Positions 1-9,179 of a stretch of DNA of 52,280 nt are shown piece after piece. The stretch's first letter is position 1. Each line of letters opens with the position of its first letter. A model generated the notes under the pieces. The model worked only from the letters and a program-made list of their open reading frames with translations. It made no database searches and had not been told where the DNA came from. Made by a program: the position numbers and the translations under genes. This DNA is from Corynebacterium lemuris (GTDB lineage Bacteria > Actinomycetota > Actinomycetes > Mycobacteriales > Mycobacteriaceae): positions 1 to 52,280 of the forward strand of contig NZ_JANWTC010000016.1 of NCBI RefSeq assembly GCF_024919295.1, in the 5' to 3' direction.

Positions 1-1
1 A

Positions 2-364
2 CGTTTCACCGTCCTCACCGGCACCAACGGCCAGGGGTGGGTGGAGGCAGCGGCAACGGTGTCCGCGGAGCTGGGTATCGAGATCCCGGTGTACAGGATC
101 GGCCCCGACCAGGACTACACCGACACCTACGGTGACTGGCAGCGGCTGCGCGAGATCGCCGACGACGGGTGCGTGCTGGTCCGCCCCGACAACCACATCG
201 GTTACCGGGCCCTGCAGCAGCCGCAGGACCCGACGGCCGCACTGCGGGAGGCACTCCGGAGCCTGCTGCACCTCAACGAGGGTGACACCGCCCTGTCCAC
301 GGACGTCGAGGACGAGCTGCTGCAGCTGAGCCGCCGCGAACTCCAGCAGGCCGACGCCCAGTAG
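2..364 (+). CDS. C-terminal end of an FAD-dependent aromatic-ring hydroxylase (partial)
   Basis: The reading frame is open from the window edge and ends in TAG, giving about 120 residues of a protein whose start lies outside. It matches the C-terminal thioredoxin-like domain of the class A flavoprotein phenol hydroxylases (TfdB / MhpA / PHBH superfamily). The telling segment is VLVRPDNHIGYRA, the conserved stretch near the C-terminus of these enzymes. The FAD- and substrate-binding parts are not in the window, so the substrate cannot be named. Such enzymes add one hydroxyl to a phenolic ring using NAD(P)H and O2. Its presence fits the aromatic island further downstream, but a link is inference. 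Confidence 0.75.
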   Translation, partial: RFTVLTGTNGQGWVEAAATVSAELGIEIPVYRIGPDQDYTDTYGDWQRLREIADDGCVLVRPDNHIGYRALQQPQDPTAALREALRSLLHLNEGDTALSTDVEDELLQLSRRELQQADAQ

Positions 365-391
365 AGCTTCTCCGCGAAGCAGCAGTACAAA

Positions 392-432
392 GGCAAGGAC
401 CAGTTCAGTCGATAGCTGAGCTGGTCCTTGCC
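392..432 (+). terminator. Hairpin after the hydroxylase gene
   Basis: A 12-bp perfect inverted repeat (392-403 with 421-432) lies 28 nt after the stop codon. No T-run follows, so it may be a weak or factor-assisted terminator. The rest of the gap up to 696 shows no gene; it must hold the promoter of the next gene, but I cannot pick it with confidence. Confidence 0.5.
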
Positions 433-696
433 GTCGTGGGCGGCCCGGAGCGCTGATCTCCTGATTTTCGCTGGTCCCGTGCTCAGTGCTCTGCCCTCGG
501 ATGAACCAGACGCGCAGTGAAAGAACCCCGCCTCCCTGGTTCGCCATTAGACTCAAACCCCGGGTGAACTGCTTAAAACTGCGATGAATATCAGGGGAAC
601 TCTTCAACACAACCCTTCTAGTAATACCTTTTGCCACCTACGGTTGGGGCGTTCTTTGGCTCCCTGATTGTTCTTGTGCTGAAAGGATCCTACACA

Positions 697-2631
697 GTGA
701 AGGGTCAGTATCTACCGCGTTTTCCTCGCCCGCTGGCAGCTGCCTGCGCCTCCATCACAGTCGCCGCGACTCTCTTCGCCGGAACCGCTCATGCCCTGCC
801 CGGTCAGACCGATGCCCCGGTCCTGCTGACAGATCCTTTCCTCCAGCTGCCCGAGGATCGACAGGTCAACGTCGTTTGGTTCACCGAGCACCCCGGTAAC
901 ACCCACGTCGTGCTCACCGGAGAGGGCATCGAGAATCTGACTCCCGAGCAGGCCAGGTCCGCTGCCACCGGGGACATGGACGACATCACCGTCCACCATG
1001 CTGAGACCAGAAAGCTCTCCCGCATGGCGGAGGACTCCGCATCCGTGCTCAGCGATGCTCCCACCCTGGAGGACGGCATCGTCGCCCGCGATGTCTACCG
1101 CCATGAAGCCACCGTCACCGGGATCGCCGCCGAAGGCTCCACCCCCTACCGCGTGGTCTCGCTTATCGACGGCCAAGCGGTACTCTCCGACGTCTACGCG
1201 GCCAAGGACCACTTCACCCCGGAGGAGGATGTGACCATGCTGCTGACTTCTGACCACCAGCAGAAGAACAACGCGCCCGCCAACCTCCAGTGGGCCGCCG
1301 AGCCCCTCGGTGACATCGATGTCGCATTGGTGGCTGGTGACCTGGTCAATGTTCCCGACCGCGCCTCCGAGTGGTTCGATCACGAGGGCGGGCTCGCATT
1401 TTTTGCCGGTATGCAAGGCAACGCCAATTTCACCGCTCCCAACGGTGAGACCTACGACGGTGGTGAGATCGCCCAGAACGCCGTGATCTACCCGGTGATC
1501 GGCAATCATGAGGTTCAGGGCCGGATCGACGGGCAAACCTCCCTGGATCATTCCTTCAACTACCCGGTTCCCCGCGAGGTCGCTGAAGCCGAATACGAGA
1601 AGGTTGCCGCCGAGGTCAACCCCATCGGCGACCCGGAGATCCGGGAGCGTTGGATCGAGGACAACTCCTTTTCCACCACCTCCTACGAGGAGATCTTCTC
1701 CCTTCCCGAGTCGGAATCAGGTGGGGAACGCTACTACGCCACCTCCATCGGCAACACCCGTTTGATCTCGCTGTACTCGACTCGTATCTGGCGCGGCACC
1801 GACGCTGAGGCCGACCCGGCGGACCGCACCACTATCTCCCGTTACCAGGAGTCCGCAGATGTCCTGGACAAGCCGCTGGAACGTGGCCACGGTGATTTCA
1901 TCTTCGAGGACCTGACCGTCGACTCCGAGCAGTACCAGTGGTTGGAAGCCGAACTGGCTTCCCCGGAGACTCAAGGTGCTGAGAACGTCATCGTCATGCT
2001 GCACGAGTCCCCGCATTCGCTCGGCAACAACGTCATGCCGCACTTCGCTGATCCGGTGGAGATCCACGAGCGCGATGACAACGGCAATCTTGTAGGGATC
2101 CGCTATGAGTACCCGGCGTCCGGCAATCAGCTCCTCACCTCATTGATGCCGCTGGTGGACACACCGGGAACTCCGGTCGATCTGGTCTTCAACGGCCATT
2201 CCCACGTCTGGAATCGCTTCGAGTCCGAGAACGGGGTCAACTTCATCGAGACCTCCAATGTCGGCAACTCCTACGGCGCGCGCCACCCGCTGTCAGCGGA
2301 TGGACCGCGTCCGACTCCGCCAGCACCGTGGAACCCGGAGCACTACCTGGCCTACGGCAGCCCGGGTGGGCTGGAACCGATTGTCCCCTCAGAAAACCCC
2401 TTCCCTGCCGCGAATGATCCCACGCAGCCGGCCCCCTACGTCGCCTCCAACGACTACTCGGTGTTCACGGCCTTTGATTCCGGCACCGGGAAGGTCCAGA
2501 GCTGGATCTTCGACGGAAGCGACCCTGCCTCCGAGCCGGTGTTGCTGGATGAATTCTCCCTCAATGACACCTCCGGGGATCCGACAGACAAGTCCTCCCG
2601 CCCGACCGGATCATCGCTGTCCTCTCACTGA
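697..2631 (+). CDS. Secreted metallophosphoesterase (purple acid phosphatase-like)
   Basis: This is a predicted 644-residue exported phosphoesterase. The GTG at 697 is chosen because GAAAGGA lies at 681-687 and because translation from there gives a clean signal peptide (KGQYLPRF, then a hydrophobic core, ending in AHA before LPGQTD). The frame is open to a TTG at 631, which would put unrelated residues before the signal. After an N-terminal domain (about 35-190) come the calcineurin-like metal motifs in order: SDHQ, AGDLV, IGNHE, MLHESPHS and NGHSHVW. These ligate a two-metal centre. The likely job is release of phosphate from organic esters outside the membrane; the substrate is not known. 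A terminator follows and it is probably monocistronic. Confidence 0.85.
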   Translation: MKGQYLPRFPRPLAAACASITVAATLFAGTAHALPGQTDAPVLLTDPFLQLPEDRQVNVVWFTEHPGNTHVVLTGEGIENLTPEQARSAATGDMDDITVHHAETRKLSRMAEDSASVLSDAPTLEDGIVARDVYRHEATVTGIAAEGSTPYRVVSLIDGQAVLSDVYAAKDHFTPEEDVTMLLTSDHQQKNNAPANLQWAAEPLGDIDVALVAGDLVNVPDRASEWFDHEGGLAFFAGMQGNANFTAPNGETYDGGEIAQNAVIYPVIGNHEVQGRIDGQTSLDHSFNYPVPREVAEAEYEKVAAEVNPIGDPEIRERWIEDNSFSTTSYEEIFSLPESESGGERYYATSIGNTRLISLYSTRIWRGTDAEADPADRTTISRYQESADVLDKPLERGHGDFIFEDLTVDSEQYQWLEAELASPETQGAENVIVMLHESPHSLGNNVMPHFADPVEIHERDDNGNLVGIRYEYPASGNQLLTSLMPLVDTPGTPVDLVFNGHSHVWNRFESENGVNFIETSNVGNSYGARHPLSADGPRPTPPAPWNPEHYLAYGSPGGLEPIVPSENPFPAANDPTQPAPYVASNDYSVFTAFDSGTGKVQSWIFDGSDPASEPVLLDEFSLNDTSGDPTDKSSRPTGSSLSSH

Positions 2632-2661
2632 TGGATATCTGGTAGACCGGACACCTGCCCC

Positions 2662-2699
2662 ACCGCCGTAGGCACAGCTTCACGCCTCCGGCGGTTTTT
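2662..2699 (+). terminator. Rho-independent terminator of the phosphoesterase
   Basis: A 7-bp stem (2662-2668 with 2689-2695) and an inner 4-bp stem (2670-2673 with 2684-2687) are followed by five T, 30 nt after the stop codon. Confidence 0.75.
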
Positions 2700-2738
2700 C
2701 CGTTTCTCCCCACATCTGTCACAGCCAGCCGCCGGAAT

Positions 2739-2796
2739 ACGCTCCACAGTTCGGGCCCGGGCCGGGTGGTTTCCGCTCCGAACTGTGGGGCGTTTT
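2739..2796. terminator. Long hairpin between convergent genes
   Basis: A 16-bp inverted repeat with one G:U pair (2739-2754 with 2778-2793) followed by TTTT on the plus strand. It sits between the phosphoesterase (+) and the RNB nuclease (-), so it may insulate both. Confidence 0.65.
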
Positions 2797-2813
2797 CCGT
2801 GCTGCTGCTGGGC

Positions 2814-4211
2814 TCAGTCAGCAGGCCAGGCAAACGCCACGTCGCGGGTCTCCACGTCGGCGCGGATGAGGGATACCTTCGTGGTGGTGCCTTCGGCGGG
2901 GTGGCCGAGGGCGTTGGCCAGGACCGGGGGTTCGGGGAGGAAGATGCGGGCCTGGGAGCGTTCCTGGTCAGTCATCAGGATGACGGCGTCGAAGTTGTGG
3001 CCCAGCCAGGGGGCCAGCACGGTGGCTTCGGTGAGGTCGAGGCAGGCGCGGTCGACAGCACCGGCGAGCTGGGAGGTGCGCTGCATGACCTCGATGACGG
3101 CGTCGGCACGCGAAGACACCCACTCCGGGACCTCCGTGCCGGCGCACAGGGCCAGGCAGTATTCGGTGGCGAAGCGGTCGATCAGCCGGCGCAGGGGTGC
3201 GGTGACGTGGGCGTAGTGGCCGCCGATGCCGGCGTGGACCTCGGCGTCGCCGTTGCCCACGCTGGCGTAGCCGGAACCACGCAGCAGCTTCTGGGCCTCG
3301 CGCATGACGGCCATGCCGCGGGGGCCGGTGGCGTCGACAAGCTGGAGGAACTCGCCGATCTCCTGGTCCGCGGGGAGTTCGTAGCCCAGGGCGCGGGCCT
3401 CGGTGCGGAAGGTCGCCTCGGCCTCGTCGTCGGCGGGGCGCAGGGTGCGCAGCAGGCCGGCGCCGTGTTCGACCATGAGGGTGCCGGCGCACATGCCGGT
3501 GAGCAGGGAGATCTCCGAGTTCCAGTCCATGACCTCGTGGCGGGGCTCGACGATGAGTTCGTAGGTGCCGTCCTCGAGGGCGCGCACGCGTTGGGAGGGC
3601 AGGCGGAGGTTGATTGCGTGACGTCGCAGAGCGGAGACCTCGCGCAGCTGACCCACCTCGGGCAGCAGCTCGATGGAGGGGTGCATGCTGCCTGCGAGGT
3701 AGTGGGCGTGGACGTCGTCGTAGTTCAGGCGCGCATGCGAGCGGACCAGGGCGCGCTCGACGTGGAAATCCGCGACCTCGCCGGCGGGGTCGAGCTCGAA
3801 GGTCCACAGGACGGCCGGGCGGTCAACGTCGGGGAGCAGGGAGGCGGAGCCCTCGGAAAGCTCCTCGGGGTGCAGGCGCGCGGGCTCATCCGGCAGGTAG
3901 ATCGTCTGCCCGCGGCGCAGGGACTCGGCCTCCAGTTCGCTGCCGGGCTCGATGAAGGCGGCGACGTCGGCGATGGCATAGTGCACGCGGTAACCGTCGG
4001 CGGTGCGCTCGATGTGGACGGCCTGGTCGAGGTCCTGCGAGCCGACGGGGTCGATGGTGACCAGGGGGATGCCGCGTGCTTCTCTGCGCCCCTCCGCGTA
4101 CCTGTCGTGCGCCGCGGCGGCGGCCGCGTGGAGTTCGGGTGAGAAGTCGGTGGGGACCTCGAATTCCTCGGCGATGCCACGGAAGTTCAGGGGTGCGGCG
4201 TAGAGCTTCAT
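2814..4211 (-). CDS. RNB-domain exoribonuclease
   Basis: This is a 465-residue protein built around an RNB (RNase II/R) catalytic domain. The diagnostic stretch TIDPVGSQDLDQAV supplies the clustered aspartates that bind catalytic Mg2+, followed by YAIADVAAFI, both typical of the family. It lacks obvious cold-shock and S1 domains of full RNase II/R and resembles the short actinobacterial RNB proteins. The likely role is 3'-5' degradation of RNA. The start at 4211 (MKLYAAPLNF) is chosen over an upstream ATG at 4244, because the latter would overlap the start of the divergent gene. The two genes share a 31-nt promoter region. Confidence 0.85.
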   Translation of the reverse strand: MKLYAAPLNFRGIAEEFEVPTDFSPELHAAAAAAHDRYAEGRREARGIPLVTIDPVGSQDLDQAVHIERTADGYRVHYAIADVAAFIEPGSELEAESLRRGQTIYLPDEPARLHPEELSEGSASLLPDVDRPAVLWTFELDPAGEVADFHVERALVRSHARLNYDDVHAHYLAGSMHPSIELLPEVGQLREVSALRRHAINLRLPSQRVRALEDGTYELIVEPRHEVMDWNSEISLLTGMCAGTLMVEHGAGLLRTLRPADDEAEATFRTEARALGYELPADQEIGEFLQLVDATGPRGMAVMREAQKLLRGSGYASVGNGDAEVHAGIGGHYAHVTAPLRRLIDRFATEYCLALCAGTEVPEWVSSRADAVIEVMQRTSQLAGAVDRACLDLTEATVLAPWLGHNFDAVILMTDQERSQARIFLPEPPVLANALGHPAEGTTTKVSLIRADVETRDVAFAWPAD

Positions 4212-4230
4212 GGGCCCAGTGTGACACAAG

Positions 4231-4236
4231 TACACT
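4231..4236 (+). promoter_or_regulatory. -10 box TACACT for a leaderless gene
   Basis: TACACT ends 6 nt before the ATG at 4243, so transcription would start at or next to the start codon. There is no Shine-Dalgarno sequence. Confidence 0.55.
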
Positions 4237-4242
4237 GCTGGC

Positions 4243-4445
4243 ATGATCCATCTCTCCGAGACCCACCAGGCACAACTGGAGATGCTGGCCGATGAATCCG
4301 GCCGCTCCCCCGACCAAGTTGTCGCGGAACTGATCCGCCGGGAATGGGAACGCTACTCAGCACGCCAGGGGGTGTGCACCGCCAGCGAGAACATCGCCGC
4401 GGCGCGCGAGGCCGTCGAGGCCCAGCTGCGCGCGGCAGTAAAAGG

Positions 4446-4452
<7 letters not shown>
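4243..4452 (+). CDS. Small ribbon-helix-helix-like protein
   Basis: A 69-residue protein with the pattern of a ribbon-helix-helix DNA-binding fold: a short beta segment (IHLSETHQ), helix (LEMLADESGR), then SPDQVVAELIRREWERY. That is how CopG-type antitoxins and repressors look, but no toxin gene is beside it, so a role is not assigned. It appears leaderless. Its last codons run into the terminal P1 helix of the convergent RNase P RNA gene, a tight 7-nt overlap. It could be a self-standing regulator. Confidence 0.6.
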
Positions 4453-4850
<398 letters not shown>

Positions 4851-4903
4851 ACCCCCACCTTACTCCCGGCACCCGGGATCCGGAAGAGGCCTGCTCAAGG
4901 GCC

Positions 4904-6091
4904 TCAGCGCAGGTGCGCGGTGTCGTTGAACACCCGCAGCGTGGAGCCGACGCGGGCTTCCTCGCCGAAGAACTCCACCACGCTCAACGAGGCCAGGTCC
5001 AGGAACATCCGGGAGACCACGTGCGGGCCGGCGTCGAGGGCCTGGCGGATGAAGGACTTGATCGGGGTGACGTGGCTGACCACCAGTACGGTCCTGCAGC
5101 GGTAGCGCTCCTCCAGTTCCTGGCGCACGACCCGGACCCGGTTGTGGAGCTTCTGCAGGGATTCACCGCCCGGCGGGGTGATGGTGGGGTTGGACAGCCA
5201 CTCCTCGTGCAGGTGCGGGGACATGGCGTGGGCCTCGTCGAAGGTCTTTCCCTCCCACTCGCCGAAGTCCTGCTCGATGAGCCCGTCGATGATCTCCACC
5301 TCCAGGCCGAGGACCTCGGCGGCCGCGCGAGCGGTCTGCACGCAGCGGGTCAGGGGCGAGGTGACGATGGCGTCGATGCCACCGCGGCTGGCCAGCATCT
5401 GCGCGGCAGCCGCGGCCTGGCCGGCACCGATGTCGGTGAGCACCGGATCCGACAGACCCGAGTACTGCTTGGCCGCGGACATCTCCGTCTGGCCGTGGCG
5501 CAGCAGCACGAACCGGGTGGGCGGGGTGGTCGCCCCGGTCCAGTGGGCCGGGGTGCCGGAGGTGGACTGGGTGGTGGCGACGATCTCGCAGTCATCGGCA
5601 CCGCGATGCTCATCGGTCTCTGCCGACGCTTCCGGAACAGAGGTCCCGCCCACGATGCCGGGCTCATGGCCCTTCGCGGCGGCGTCCATGGCCTGGTTGG
5701 ACAGGGCGTCGGCAACCTCGTTGCGTCCGCGCGGCACCCAGGTGAAGGTGACGGACTCGAAGTGGTCCAGGAGGCGGCGGGCCTCCATGGCGAGCTGCTG
5801 CATGTCGGGGTGCTTGATCTTCCAGCGCCCGCTCATCTGCTCGACGACGAGCTTGGAGTCCATGTGGACCTCCACGGTGCGGGCGCCGAGATCCCGGGCG
5901 GCCTCCAGGCCGCGGAGCATGCCGTGGTATTCGGCGACGTTGTTGGTGGCACGTTTGCCCACGACGTAGACGACGTCACGCAGGACGGTGCGTCCGTCGG
6001 CGGCGTAGATGACGGTGCCGGAACCGGCGACGCCGGGGTTGCCGCGGGAGCCGCCGTCGGCGTAGATGATCACATGGTCATGTCCCGCCAC
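4904..6091 (-). CDS. Bifunctional RNase HI / histidine phosphatase
   Basis: This 395-residue fusion matches the layout of M. tuberculosis Rv2228c. The N-terminal RNase HI domain (about 1-140) shows YADGGSRGNPG, NVAEYHG, HMDSKLV and EVADALSNQA, which supply the four acidic catalytic residues that cut RNA in RNA-DNA hybrids. After a linker of about 50 residues the C-terminal half is a phosphoglycerate mutase-like (CobC-type) phosphatase with the LLRHGQTE motif. The GTG at 6091 overlaps the TAG of the upstream zinc-ribbon gene by one base, which marks translational coupling; an ATG at 6124 would lie inside that gene. Confidence 0.9.
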   Translation of the reverse strand: MAGHDHVIIYADGGSRGNPGVAGSGTVIYAADGRTVLRDVVYVVGKRATNNVAEYHGMLRGLEAARDLGARTVEVHMDSKLVVEQMSGRWKIKHPDMQQLAMEARRLLDHFESVTFTWVPRGRNEVADALSNQAMDAAAKGHEPGIVGGTSVPEASAETDEHRGADDCEIVATTQSTSGTPAHWTGATTPPTRFVLLRHGQTEMSAAKQYSGLSDPVLTDIGAGQAAAAAQMLASRGGIDAIVTSPLTRCVQTARAAAEVLGLEVEIIDGLIEQDFGEWEGKTFDEAHAMSPHLHEEWLSNPTITPPGGESLQKLHNRVRVVRQELEERYRCRTVLVVSHVTPIKSFIRQALDAGPHVVSRMFLDLASLSVVEFFGEEARVGSTLRVFNDTAHLR

Positions 6092-6813
6092 TAGGCCTGC
6101 TTCCGGATGAGGTAGGTGCCGCACTCGGGGCAGCGGGGCAGCTCATCGGCCGGGGTACGGTTGATGCGCTGCTGGTCCATGCCGGAGAGCACGATGTAGC
6201 AGCCGCCGCAGGTACGGCCGTTGAAATCGGCGGCGCCGACATCGGAGTCGTTCTTCTGGGCGTCGTATTCGGCGATCACGTCCGCGGGCAGCTGCTCGCG
6301 TAGCTCAGCGATGTGGACCTCGGGGTCCTTGATGGCGGCGGCGGCCTCGTTGGCGGTCTCGGCGGCACGTTTGGCCACCTCGATCTGGCGGACCAGCTCG
6401 TCGGCCTTGGCGCCGTGGACGTCGCGGTTGTTGCGCAGGGCGTGGATCTGGTTGTGGCTCTCCGCGAGCTCGCTCATCAGGTCGGCGATGCGTGACTTCG
6501 CGGAGTAGCGGTCGTGTTCGAGGTCGCGGCGGCGGTCCGGGTCGGTCTCGGCGGCAAGTGCGGCCTTGTCGGCGCGTTCGCGCTGGCGGAGTTTGCGCTC
6601 GTCCTCCTGGATGCGCAGGATCTCGGCCTCCATGTCATCGACGGCCATCTGGGCGGCCGCGGAGGCGTTCTGCATGCGCTGCTGCTCCTGGAGCAGGCGG
6701 TCGTATTCCTTCTGCTCGGAGGTGACGAAGGCCTTGTCGCCGACCACCTCGAGGGATCGTTCGGTGTTGGCGAGCTCAAGCAGGACGGCCTGCTGCGTCG
6801 GGTCGAGTTTCAT
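6091..6813 (-). CDS. Zinc-ribbon coiled-coil protein (Rv2229c family)
   Basis: A 240-residue protein made of a long charged coiled coil (about 10-180, heptad-like E/R/K/L runs) capped by a C4 zinc ribbon with CGGC and CPEC cysteine pairs. This is the CT398 / zf-RING_7 type architecture found between Nif3 and RNase H genes in actinobacteria. The function is not established; a nucleic-acid or complex-assembly role is suggested by the ribbon and coil. It is the middle gene of a tight minus-strand operon: 10 nt after nif3, 1-nt overlap with the RNase H gene. Confidence 0.85.
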   Translation of the reverse strand: MKLDPTQQAVLLELANTERSLEVVGDKAFVTSEQKEYDRLLQEQQRMQNASAAAQMAVDDMEAEILRIQEDERKLRQRERADKAALAAETDPDRRRDLEHDRYSAKSRIADLMSELAESHNQIHALRNNRDVHGAKADELVRQIEVAKRAAETANEAAAAIKDPEVHIAELREQLPADVIAEYDAQKNDSDVGAADFNGRTCGGCYIVLSGMDQQRINRTPADELPRCPECGTYLIRKQA

Positions 6814-6823
6814 GTTTATCTTT

Positions 6824-7957
6824 CTACTTAGTCGCGTGGGCGGAGAGAGTCCAGGGGTCGGTTCGGAGGTCGATGACGTGGGTTTCCACGCCCGCCCCCT
6901 CCCCCACGATCCCCGCCGCCTGCGCGGTCCAGGGGAATTCGCTGGCCCAGTGGGCGGTGTCGATGACCGGCGGGCCCCCGGCGCGCAGGTACTCGTCGAC
7001 GGGGTGGTGGCGCAGGTCGGAGGTGACGTAGGCGTCGACGCCGAGGCCCCGGACGGCGTCGAGGAAGCTGTCGCCGGAGCCGGAGCTGACGGCCACCCGC
7101 CTGATCATCGCATCCGGGTCACCGGCGGCGCGCACGCCCCACTCGGTGACCGGCAGGGCGTCGGCGACCTGCTGGGTGAAGTCCCGCAGGCTCATCGGCT
7201 CGGGCAGCTCACCGATACGTCCCAGTCCGACGCCCTGGGCAACGTCGGAGGTGTCGACGGACTCGAAGATGTCGAAGGCCGGCTCCTCGTAGGGGTGGGC
7301 CTGGCGCAGGGTCTCCAGGAGCATGCCGCGCAGGCGGGCCGGGGCGACGAATTCGACGCGGATCTCCTTCGCGCGGTGCAGTTCGCCTATCTCACCCTCG
7401 GTGGGGTCAGCTCCTTCGACGGGCATGAACTGGCCGGTGCCCTCGATGTCGAAGGAACACGCGCGGTAGTTGGCGATCTGGCCGGCGCCGGCCTCGAAAA
7501 GCGCCTGCTTGACCTCCTCCGCGTCAGCCGGCGGGATGTGCACGCCCCATTTGTCCACGGCCTGCCCGGATTTCGGCAGGATGGGCCGGCCGGAGCTGAT
7601 GCCCACCAGCTCAGCCAGCCTGTCATTGACGCCGGGGCGGGCGGAATCGGCGTTGGTGTGCGCGGCGAACAAGGCCACCCCGCCCTTGATCAGGGTGTGG
7701 ATGACCCTGCCCTTGGGGGTGTCGGCAGCCACGGAGGTCACCCCGCGCATGAGCAGCGGGTGGTGGATCACCAGCATCTGGGCGCCGGTGCGCACCGCTT
7801 CCTCGGCGACGGCCTGGGTGCAGTCCAGGGCGAAGGCCACCTTCTCCACCTCGTCTGCCGGATCGCCACAGATCAGGCCCACGGCGTCCCAGCTCTCCGC
7901 GAGCGAGGGCGGGTAGGCCTCCTCCAGGATGGAACGGATCTCAGCCACAGTAGTCAT
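6824..7957 (-). CDS. Nif3-like dinuclear metal-centre protein
   Basis: A 377-residue member of the Nif3 / YbgI (DUF34) family, toroidal hexamers that bind two metal ions. It shows the N-terminal family signature PPSLAESWDAVGLICGDP, then LVIHHPLLMRG with the metal-binding histidines and FAAHTNAD. The middle part (about 130-250) is the extra NIF3-insert (CutA-like) domain found in longer members. Proposed roles include GTP cyclohydrolase-like activity, but none is settled. The start at 7957 (MTTVAEIRS) is the first ATG that fits the family N-terminus. It heads the three-gene operon with the zinc-ribbon and RNase H genes, in the order Rv2230c-Rv2228c. Confidence 0.88.
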   Translation of the reverse strand: MTTVAEIRSILEEAYPPSLAESWDAVGLICGDPADEVEKVAFALDCTQAVAEEAVRTGAQMLVIHHPLLMRGVTSVAADTPKGRVIHTLIKGGVALFAAHTNADSARPGVNDRLAELVGISSGRPILPKSGQAVDKWGVHIPPADAEEVKQALFEAGAGQIANYRACSFDIEGTGQFMPVEGADPTEGEIGELHRAKEIRVEFVAPARLRGMLLETLRQAHPYEEPAFDIFESVDTSDVAQGVGLGRIGELPEPMSLRDFTQQVADALPVTEWGVRAAGDPDAMIRRVAVSSGSGDSFLDAVRGLGVDAYVTSDLRHHPVDEYLRAGGPPVIDTAHWASEFPWTAQAAGIVGEGAGVETHVIDLRTDPWTLSAHATK

Positions 7958-8010
7958 GGGTACCAAGTGTAGACGGGCACCGTGGCGAGCTCTCTGGCAC
8001 ATTGGGGGCC

Positions 8011-8667
8011 GTGAGCATTCTTCTTCTCGACGTCGACGGCACCCTCATCGATTCCCTGCCCGGCATCCAGGGCGGATTCCGCCACACCCTGGACCAGTTG
8101 GGCTGGCCGCACCCCGACCAGCAGTTCATCGACCACATCGCCGGACCGCCGATGGAGGTGACGCTGCGCTCCCTGGGCATGAGCCCCGAGCTGGCCAGGG
8201 AGGGGCTGCAGATCTACCTGGACTACACCCGGCGCGGCGGCTGGGCCAACGCCACGACTTTCCCCGGGATGCTGGAGCTGGTGCGCGCCTGGAAGGCCGC
8301 GGGTCTGACGCTGGCGACGGCGACCTCCAAGGGGGAGGAATTCGCGCGGCTGATCCTGGAGCGGGAGGGTTTCCTGGAGCACATCGATTTCCTCGGCGCG
8401 GCGCAGGAGGACGGCCCGCGGCGGGGTAAATCCGCGGTGATCGACCACGTCCTGGCCACGAATGGGTGGGATGTTGACACCTCCGATATCCTCATGGTCG
8501 GCGACCGCACCCACGACATTGAGGGGGCGGCCGAGCACGGCATCAACACGGTTGCCGTTGCGTGGGGATACGGAACCCCAGCGGAGTGGGCTACCGCCGC
8601 CCGCACCGCCCACACGCCCGAAGATCTGAAAGGGATCGTCCATGACTGGCTCGCCGCACGAGGATGA
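8011..8667 (+). CDS. HAD-superfamily phosphatase, PtkA-position homolog
   Basis: A 218-residue haloacid dehalogenase-type hydrolase. Motif I is LLLDVDGTLIDS (nucleophile D7, acid D9), motif II lies near TATSKG, and motif IV is MVGDRTHDIEGA. This is the phosphoglycolate phosphatase-like (Gph) group with a helical cap. The GTG at 8011 is preferred because motif I should sit right at the N-terminus. It overlaps the next gene, a low-molecular-weight tyrosine phosphatase, by 26 nt. In M. tuberculosis the same pair is ptkA-ptpA, where the HAD-like PtkA was reported to phosphorylate PtpA on tyrosine. Whether this copy is a kinase or a small-molecule phosphatase cannot be told from sequence. Confidence 0.85.
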   Translation: MSILLLDVDGTLIDSLPGIQGGFRHTLDQLGWPHPDQQFIDHIAGPPMEVTLRSLGMSPELAREGLQIYLDYTRRGGWANATTFPGMLELVRAWKAAGLTLATATSKGEEFARLILEREGFLEHIDFLGAAQEDGPRRGKSAVIDHVLATNGWDVDTSDILMVGDRTHDIEGAAEHGINTVAVAWGYGTPAEWATAARTAHTPEDLKGIVHDWLAARG

Positions 8668-9145
8668 GCGTTACCACGTCGATTTCGTCTGTACCGGCAA
8701 CATCTGCCGTTCCCCCATGGCTGAGGTGATCTTCCACGACGCGGTGGAGAGCGCCGGTCTCGCGCCGTACATCCGCGTCACCTCCTCCGGTATCGGCGGC
8801 TGGCATGTCGGCAACGGTGCGGACCGCCGTGCCATCACCGAGCTGCGTTCCGCGGGTCTGGACGGCTCCGAGCACGTCGCCTCCCAGTTCGGCCCGGAGG
8901 ACATGGCCGCCGACCTCATCGTGGCCCTGGACACCGGGCACGTCTCCGAGCTCATCGCCCGCGGCGTGCCGGAGGAGAAGATCCGCCTGCTGCGCAGCTT
9001 CGACCCCACCTCCCCGGCGCAGGCCTCCGTGGCCGACCCCTACTACGGCGGTCCGGAGGGTTTCACCGAGACCCGCAAGCAGATCGAGGCGGCCGTCACC
9101 GGCCTGCTGGATTTTTCCCGCGGTGCCGTCCAGGTGAGTCGTTAG
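8642..9145 (+). CDS. ptpA: Low-molecular-weight protein-tyrosine phosphatase
   Basis: A 167-residue LMW protein-tyrosine phosphatase. The P-loop FVCTGNICRSP gives the catalytic C17 and R23, and the general acid is the aspartate of DPYYGG near the C-terminus. The family removes phosphate from tyrosine. The length is typical of PtpA of mycobacteria. The gene starts inside the end of the HAD gene (26-nt overlap), so the two are co-translated. The next gene downstream has its own leaderless-type promoter. Confidence 0.88.
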   Translation: MTGSPHEDERYHVDFVCTGNICRSPMAEVIFHDAVESAGLAPYIRVTSSGIGGWHVGNGADRRAITELRSAGLDGSEHVASQFGPEDMAADLIVALDTGHVSELIARGVPEEKIRLLRSFDPTSPAQASVADPYYGGPEGFTETRKQIEAAVTGLLDFSRGAVQVSR

Positions 9146-9164
9146 GCCTGCTGGATAAGCCGGG

Positions 9165-9170
9165 TACACT
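9165..9170 (+). promoter_or_regulatory. -10 box TACACT for leaderless SURF1 gene
   Basis: TACACT ends 9 nt before the ATG at 9180, and no ribosome binding site is seen, so a leaderless transcript is likely. Confidence 0.55.
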
Positions 9171-9179
9171 GGACCCCTG

